DNA of 7,975 nt, taken from Deltaproteobacteria bacterium. GTDB taxonomy: Bacteria; Desulfobacterota; Desulfobacteria; Desulfobacterales; C00003060. Location: assembly GCA_003647435.1 (NCBI GenBank), contig QMMV01000075.1, forward strand, positions 1 to 7,975, given 5' to 3'. This document shows, piece by piece, positions 6,001 through 7,975 of this stretch. Positions within the stretch are counted from its first letter, which is position 1, and each line of letters opens with the position of its first letter. The notes below the pieces were generated by a model that worked only from the letters and a program-made list of their open reading frames with translations, made no database searches and was not told where the DNA came from. The position numbers and the translations under genes were made by a program.

Positions 6001-7975
6001 TGGCCTGAGAGGAGATTATTACAACAATAAAGACTTCACGAATCTTGAGATTAGTCGCACCGATTCAACCATAGATTTCAACTGGGGCTATGGCTCTCCT
6101 GACTCTCGCGTCGGCTCCAATACCTTTTCGGTCCGCTGGACAGGATATATCGAGCCTTCTACTACTGGTAATTATCAGTTCAGGACATATTCCGATGACG
6201 GGGTCAGGGTCTTTCTCGACCTAAATCGCGATGGCGATTTTGAAGATAGCGGTGAAACACTAATTAACAATTGGACTCTTCATGGCGGAACCTGGGACAC
6301 GAGCAGCTCAGTTAACCTTTCAGCAGGCTACAAATATCCCATTAAGATGGAGTACTTTGAGAATTATGGATATGCAACCGCTAAACTCCAATGGTCAGGA
6401 CCTGGCTTTAGCTGGACTGCAATCCACAGCGGGCCTTATGGATTGCTTTCGCCCGACCCAGGGCTTTTCATCAATGACAACGCAACTGCGTCATCCACTA
6501 TTCCGGTAAGCGGCTTTAGCCATGGTGATGATAAGATTTCGGATGTCAATGTCACCATTAACCTGGATCACACCTATGACAGGGATCTCGATATCTATCT
6601 TGTAAGTCCCGCAGGAACAAGGGTGCACCTCGCCGACCGTGTGGGTGGATCGGGTGATAATTTCCACAAGACCACGCTTGATGATTCTGCTTCAACTTCT
6701 ATTCATTCAGGGAGTGCGCCGTTTACGGGAACATTTAAGCCTGCACAGGCACTTTCTGCATTCAACGGCGAAAGCCCCAACGGAGATTGGACGCTTGAAG
6801 TTGCCGACCGTTGCGGCGCTGACCAGGGCTGGCTGAACTTCTGGTCTCTGGATATAGAGACCGTATATACCTCTGCCCCTGGTGTCACCAATTTTACCCA
6901 AGATGTGAGCGGTCTTTCCGGAACCATCACTGATGTGGATGTGAAACTCAACATCACGCATCCGAATGTTGAGGATCTGGATGTTTATTTGAAGAGCCCC
7001 ACGGGAACGGAGATCGAGCTTTTCACTGATATCGGCGGCAGCGGCGACAACTTTACCAATACGATTCTGGATGCGGGGGCGAGCATTAATATAGCCGATG
7101 CAAGTGCGCCTTTCACCGGAAGGTTTCTGCCCGAGGGTGGGACCAACGTCCTTAATTCGTTCGACGGCGAAAACCCAAATGGCACATGGACGCTTAAGAT
7201 AGAAGACGACGCAACCGGCGACACAGGCACCCTCGACGATTGGGAACTCACCATCAGGACCGATGCGGCCATCTATTCCGAGATCGAGGTTGAGGATTTG
7301 AGCGGCCAAATCGCCGATCTTAATCTATCCCTTGATATCACCCACCAAGCAATGGAGAACCTTGATGTTTCCTTATTAAGCCCCGGCGGAACCGAGGTTG
7401 TTCTAATTAGCGGTGGGAGCCAAAGCGGCAGCAATTTCCTGGGAACGTTCGATGATGAAGCAACCCATCCAGTCGGGAACCTTACCGATTTTGACGGCCT
7501 GGGGACAGCAGCGAGTAGAAGCTTCGCTTTAACTGGCAGTCATAATGACTTGCTTTTTGTGGCGAAGGAATCAGGTTCGGCCTTCAACGATGTCACGATT
7601 AAGTTTGCAGACGGCGCCGTGGATGGTGGGGCCTCAGCTTTCTATGATGCGGGGAGCAAGACCCTTACTATTACCGTTGACAAGGGGGAAACCACCGCAA
7701 ACACGGTTATCGGTACTGTTAATGGTATTTCAACCGTGCCCTTCACTGCCCGGCTCGACAGGACATCAGAACTTGAAAATAATGGCTCGGGTGTGATCGA
7801 CTGGACTGGAAACGCCCCGGAAGCGCTGACCTCCGGTGGGTCTGACCTTAACGGTACATGGAAACTCAAGATTGTTGACAATGAGGGCAATTTTAGCGGA
7901 ACACTGAACAACTGGTCGCTTGAGATATCCACCAGCCCGGCCATCTCAGAGCTGGATGTAAGCGGCCTCCCAGAC
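1..7975 (+). CDS. Partial giant secreted multidomain protein (RTX, FG-GAP, PA14, P-domain mosaic)
   Basis: A single open frame starts with the codon at bases 2-4 (base 1 ends the previous codon) and continues without a stop for 2,658 codons to the window end. Start and stop are both missing, so the protein is larger than 2,658 residues and no start choice can be made. Recognisable domain types occur in this frame along the entire length, which excludes a chance frame. Composition is rich in Asp, Gly, Thr and Ser, with only three Cys (residues 827, 938, 2271). Glycine-aspartate RTX nonapeptides, calcium loops of the D-x-D/N-x-D-G type, PA14 and P domains are all typical of exported proteins. 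No signal peptide, membrane segment, protease triad or other active site is visible. The likely role is a calcium-stabilised surface or released adhesin exported by a type I system. Export route and ligand are inferences, because neither terminus nor neighbouring genes can be seen. Confidence 0.96.
2..220 (+). other. IN-like module 1 (partial at window edge)
   Basis: Residues 1-73 of the giant protein. The core D-N-T-D-I-G-D-L-I-D-D-I-N-T-A-L (residues 5-20) is followed by an L-x-F-A-D-G-Q-T motif at 64-71. This pattern (short helix with D-L-x-x-D-I-N-x-A-L, beta hairpins, then L-G-F-x-x-x-Q-T) recurs twice more in the window, at residues 444-459/521-528 and 824-839/883-890. It resembles the flagellin-hook IN motif family. 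The N-terminal strand lies upstream of the window. Its function is unknown; in large secreted proteins such modules are probably structural spacers. Confidence 0.6.
239..421 (+). other. PPC-like beta-sandwich segment
   Basis: Residues 80-140 read as alternating beta strands. A G-x-Y-E-L-F strand leads to I-S-L-A-S-L-x-P-E-T-N-Y-L-L-R-V and then Y-E-L-N-F-N-L. This layout resembles the C-terminal half of bacterial pre-peptidase (PPC) beta-sandwiches, in which a leucine-rich strand, a turn and an L-R-V strand precede a final Y-x-L strand. The segment sits between IN-like module 1 and the first RTX block. The match is by overall pattern only, and a generic cadherin-like or fibronectin-like sandwich is an alternative. 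Confidence 0.4.
485..745 (+). repeat. RTX calcium-binding repeat block 1
   Basis: Residues 162-248 contain RTX nonapeptides of the G-G-x-G-x-D-x-h-x type: GGPGNDVLQ (162-170), GGMGEDWIF (171-179) and GGTGNDVLS (180-188). They are followed by irregular copies around 189-209 (ending G-Q-A-G-D-D-T-F) and an isolated GGDGDDRVL at 235-243. Such repeats bind calcium between adjacent turns and form a parallel beta-roll, usually folding only outside the cell where calcium is high. The roughly 25-residue break between the last two copies is probably a loop. RTX blocks are commonly near the C-terminus of type I substrates; this one lies well inside the protein. Confidence 0.93.
746..1006 (+). other. 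RTX-associated segment, no named domain recognised
   Basis: Residues 249-335. The first part contains V-A-I-R-Y-N-R-F-L-Q-R-Y-E-F-T-S-L-V-W-D followed by K-A-N-Q-A-F-L, a compact stretch rich in aromatics and unlike the surrounding repeats. I remember similar stretches directly linking RTX blocks in large Desulfobacterota and Planctomycetes proteins, where they lead straight into a Y-x-F-Y-Q...R-T-V-I-D-T-R element. Here that element appears only at about residues 537-556, after the NDVT and IN-like modules, so the segment may be split by an insertion. The Ala/Thr/Gly-rich remainder (about 290-335) looks like a linker. Confidence 0.4.
1007..1258 (+). other. NDVT module, copy 1
   Basis: Residues 336-419. 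The module has a strand L-V-F-T-A-S, then F-N-D-V-T-I-K-V, then S-Y-D-A-G-T-K-T-L-T-V-K-I, then T-T-A-N-T-V-I, ending in F-T-A-S-L. A second copy with the same motif order lies more than 6 kb downstream at 7526-7792, inside a P domain. I do not know an official family name; the label comes from the conserved N-D-V-T motif. It is predicted to be all beta apart from a short helix before the last strand. No catalytic or metal-binding residues stand out. It is directly followed by IN-like module 2. Confidence 0.6.
1259..1597 (+). other. IN-like module 2
   Basis: Residues 420-532. It starts with beta strands (F-K-L-E-I-Q, Y-K-V-T-V-T-P), then D-N-T-S-L-G-D-L-A-A-D-I-N-D-A-L (444-459), then R-L-T-F-T-T-S and a closing L-G-F-A-D-D-Q-T (521-528). 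It is about 18 residues longer between the two signature motifs than modules 1 and 3, the extra length lying in loops. It resembles the flagellin-hook IN motif family. With the NDVT module before it, it forms a two-module block between the first RTX-associated segment and RTX block 2. Confidence 0.6.
1652..1930 (+). repeat. RTX calcium-binding repeat block 2
   Basis: Residues 551-643. The block opens with T-V-I-D-T-R-A-G-D-D-V-V-H-G-D, an RTX-like entry turn. After a roughly 30-residue loop, five consecutive nonapeptides follow: GGDGNDKLF (597-605), GGAYDDRIF (606-614), GGPGIDFIA (615-623), GGPGGDYID (624-632) and GGPGADLLA (633-641), closed by G-G. The five in register should form a compact calcium-loaded beta-roll. 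Compared with block 1, this array is more regular. The preceding Y-I-F-Y-Q-A-K-Q-V-E-R belongs to the RTX-associated segment. Confidence 0.94.
1931..2380 (+). other. PPC-like domain, first part
   Basis: Residues 644-793. The stretch L-T-F-H-E-G-D-Q-S-D-W-Y-I-I-R (D-W-Y at 693-695) matches the hallmark of bacterial pre-peptidase C-terminal domains, where an h-x-x-x-D-x-D-W-Y/F strand opens a jelly-roll sandwich. It ends with a strand Y-Y-L-L-H-V-H-N, the usual penultimate strand. The expected final Y-x-L strand appears only after IN-like module 3 (Y-K-L-V-F-S, about residue 900), so the domain seems to be split. PPC domains are found on secreted enzymes and adhesins. Here the domain links the RTX block to the propeller region. 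The middle (about 705-760) is unusually long for PPC and includes an aromatic-rich stretch I do not recognise. Confidence 0.5.
2381..2695 (+). other. IN-like module 3, apparently inserted in the PPC-like domain
   Basis: Residues 794-898. Strands F-A-L-T-V-G-D and V-S-I-T-I lead to D-N-T-C-V-D-D-L-V-A-D-I-N-T-A-L (824-839), then I-A-F-S-T-T and the closing L-G-F-D-N-G-Q-T (883-890). Spacing between the two signatures (59 residues) equals that of module 1. It holds one of only three cysteines in the window. The flanks read Y-L-L-H-V-H-N before and Y-K-L-V-F-S after, which together would make the end of a PPC-like sandwich, so the module looks nested within a loop of that domain. Confidence 0.6.
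2828..5305 (+). repeat. FG-GAP / VCBS (integrin-alpha-like) beta-propeller region
   Basis: Residues 943-1768 hold eight canonical calcium loops of the D-x-[DN]-x-D-G form, starting at residues 944 (DINGDG), 1014 (DYNGDG), 1080 (DLDNDG), 1318 (DFNGDG), 1432 (DINGDG), 1510 (DVNGDG), 1612 (DFDGDG) and 1666 (DVNADG). Each is followed by a D-h-h-h strand and later a strand such as Y-I-L-F-G or Y-L-F-Y-G. Two further blades look degenerate: around 1380 (N-I-N-R-T-V-T...Y-D-D-F-V-I) and around 1748 (H-D-V-A-V-L...Y-I-F-S-G), where the calcium loop is lost. FG-GAP repeats build seven-bladed propellers used in ligand binding. Ten blade-like units exceed one propeller. The region is broken after the third loop by a MAM-like domain and, around 1540-1610, by a longer Thr/Glu-rich stretch. 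Confidence 0.92.
3338..3880 (+). other. MAM / immune-inhibitor-A-like jelly-roll domain inside the propeller region
   Basis: Residues 1113-1293. The order of elements is L-W-H-R, then H-S-F-Y-F-G, then a strand pair I-T-S-P-D-I-D-L-T-G-V and A-S-F-S-F-N-Y-F-L-E-T-E-G, then A-F-V-L-I-S-S-D, then G-W-Q-S-A-S-V-N-I-P, then I-K-V-R-F-Y-F-D-S, ending in Y-E-G-W-Y-V-D-D-V-K-V (G-W-Y at 1284-1286). This series is the signature of the MAM-like domain found after M6 metalloproteases (immune inhibitor A) and in many bacterial secreted proteins. It is probably an adhesive or carbohydrate-binding sandwich. No protease H-E-x-x-H motif is present. FG-GAP blades lie on both sides, suggesting insertion between blades three and four. 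Confidence 0.75.
5306..5563 (+). other. Linker between propeller and PA14 domains
   Basis: Residues 1769-1854 are acidic and rich in Asp, Thr and Ser, with V-E-L-Q-L-F-T-T-T-L and P-V-T-F-P-G-D-H-T-F as possible strands. The end (about 1835-1854) is Asp/Ser-rich and probably flexible. I recognise no domain. It may include the final strand of the last degenerate propeller blade. Confidence 0.5.
5564..5998 (+). other. PA14 domain 1
   Basis: Residues 1855-1999. G-L-S-G-E-Y-Y-N opens the domain. R-T-D-S-T-V-N-F-N-W-G, F-S-I-R-W-S-G-Y-L, G-T-Y-K-F-S-T-V-S-D-D-G-V-R-L-Y-L-D, I-N-K-W and Y-A-I-K-M-E-Y-Y-E-H-G-G-A-A-V-A-R-L-Y-W follow in the order typical of PA14 (full length about 145 residues). 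PA14 folds commonly bind glycans on adhesins, glycosidases and toxins; the S-D-D-G motif usually supplies the metal-dependent sugar site. After V-R-L-Y-L, an EF-hand-like loop D-T-N-G-D-G-D-F-E (1928-1936) is present where simpler PA14 domains have a short turn. It is the first of a tandem pair. Confidence 0.93.
5999..6451 (+). other. PA14 domain 2
   Basis: Residues 2000-2150. This tandem duplicate of the previous domain is easily aligned: G-L-R-G-D-Y-Y-N, R-T-D-S-T-I-D-F-N-W-G, F-S-V-R-W-T-G-Y-I, Y-S-D-D-G-V-R-V-F-L-D, I-N-N-W and I-K-M-E-Y-F-E-N-Y-G-Y-A-T-A-K-L-Q-W. The S-D-D-G motif is kept. The calcium-like loop is D-L-N-R-D-G-D-F-E-D (2073-2082), followed by a few extra residues (S-G-E-T) compared with copy 1. 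It is probably a glycan-binding module acting together with domain 1. It is followed at once by the P-domain array. Confidence 0.93.
6464..6865 (+). other. P (proprotein convertase, P/Homo B) domain 1
   Basis: Residues 2155-2288. I-S-D-V-N-V-T-I-N-L-D-H-T-Y-D-R-D-L-D-I-Y-L starts the fold. It continues with S-P-A-G-T-R-V-H-L, G-G-S-G-D-N-F, A-P-F-T-G-T-F, F-N-G-E-S-P-N-G-D-W-T-L-E-V-A-D and W-S-L-D-I-E. These are the standard P-domain landmarks. In subtilisin/kexin proteases this jelly roll follows the catalytic domain and stabilises it. In bacteria, arrays without a protease occur on surface proteins. No subtilisin catalytic motifs are present here. It contains the third and last Cys in the window (2271). 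Confidence 0.92.
6866..7264 (+). other. P (proprotein convertase, P/Homo B) domain 2
   Basis: Residues 2289-2421. This is the most canonical copy: I-T-D-V-D-V-K-L-N-I-T-H, D-L-D-V-Y-L-K-S-P-T-G-T-E-I-E-L-F, G-G-S-G-D-N-F, A-P-F-T-G-R-F, F-D-G-E-N-P-N-G-T-W-T-L-K-I-E-D-D and G-T-L-D-D-W-E-L-T-I. The length (about 133 residues) matches domain 1, giving a reference for judging the interrupted domain that follows. No linker separates it from its neighbours, so the array is probably a stiff string of sandwiches. Confidence 0.94.
7265..7936 (+). other. P domain 3, interrupted by an inserted module
   Basis: Residues 2422-2645, about 224 residues compared with about 133 for domains 1 and 2. The N-terminal part is normal: I-A-D-L-N-L-S-L-D-I-T-H, N-L-D-V-S-L-L-S-P-G-G-T-E-V-V-L, G-S-N-F. 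The C-terminal part is also normal: D-L-N-G-T-W-K-L-K-I-V-D-N-E and G-T-L-N-N-W-S-L-E-I. Between them, where domains 1 and 2 have A-P-F-T-G-x-F, lie about 90 residues that form the second NDVT module (7526-7792). The frame is intact, so the insertion is in frame and the protein is not broken. Confidence 0.85.
7526..7792 (+). other. NDVT module, copy 2, nested in P domain 3
   Basis: Residues 2509-2597. Its motif order is the same as in copy 1 at 1007-1258: N-D-L-L-F-V-A, F-N-D-V-T-I-K-F, F-Y-D-A-G-S-K-T-L-T-I-T-V, T-T-A-N-T-V-I and F-T-A-R-L. At DNA level the copies are diverged but share short identical runs such as the 14 bases encoding most of A-N-T-V-I. Unlike copy 1, no IN-like module follows; the chain returns directly to the rest of the P domain. 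Confidence 0.65.
7937..7975 (+). other. Start of a fourth P domain (cut by window edge)
   Basis: Residues 2646-2658 read P-A-I-S-E-L-D-V-S-G-L-P-D. They resemble the openings of domain 2 (V-S-G-L-S-G) and domain 3 (V-E-D-L-S-G), just before the first conserved strand. This suggests the array continues beyond the window, but only 13 residues are visible. Confidence 0.5.

Noticed and set aside
6707..7309. A 200-codon open frame on the minus strand
   Set aside because: It is antisense to P domains 1 and 2, and its translation shows no family resemblance. The + strand frame explains this DNA fully.
6464..7975. A subtilisin/kexin-type protease, suggested by the P domains
   Set aside because: No subtilisin catalytic motifs (D-T/S-G, H-G-T-H, G-T-S-x-A) precede the P domains; PA14 domains do. 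The array appears non-enzymatic.
1..7975. Promoters, ribosome binding sites, terminators, tRNA/rRNA, CRISPR or insertion sequences
   Set aside because: Nothing of the kind was seen, and the entire window is occupied by one coding frame. Chance promoter-like or hairpin-like strings within it have no supporting context.

Overview
The whole 7,975-base window lies inside one protein-coding gene on the + strand. Reading from base 2, the frame runs for 2,658 codons to the last base with no stop, so both the start and the end of the gene are outside the window. There is no intergenic DNA, promoter, terminator, RNA gene, mobile element or second gene. Residue numbers below count from the codon at bases 2-4 and are relative to the window, not to the full protein.

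The product is a giant, acidic, Asp/Gly-rich extracellular mosaic protein. From left to right it contains: a module resembling the flagellin-hook IN motif; a beta-sandwich resembling the PPC domain; a first block of RTX (hemolysin-type, calcium-binding) nonapeptides; a module named here NDVT after its N-D-V-T-I-K motif; a second IN-like module; a second RTX block; another PPC-like segment split by a third IN-like module; a long FG-GAP/VCBS (integrin-alpha-like) beta-propeller region with eight canonical calcium loops and two degenerate blades, interrupted by a MAM/immune-inhibitor-A-like jelly roll; two tandem PA14 domains; and a tandem array of P (proprotein convertase, P/Homo B) domains. The third P domain is split by a second NDVT copy, and the window ends at the first residues of a fourth P domain. 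I see no catalytic domain.

The organism is most likely a Gram-negative environmental bacterium. GC content is roughly half by eye, there are only three cysteines in 2,658 residues, and RTX repeats imply calcium-stabilised folding after export, typically by a type I system. Mosaics that mix RTX, IN-like, PPC, FG-GAP and P domains are familiar to me from Desulfobacterota and Planctomycetes. That assignment is a recollection-based inference and not proven here. A surface or released adhesin, probably binding glycans or extracellular matrix, is the most economical role.

The most interesting feature is how the protein is built. Small IN-like and NDVT modules recur, and they appear to sit inside other folds (an RTX-associated segment, a PPC-like domain and a P domain) as well as between them. 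The MAM-like domain likewise sits inside the propeller region. This looks like growth by nested insertion as well as tandem duplication.
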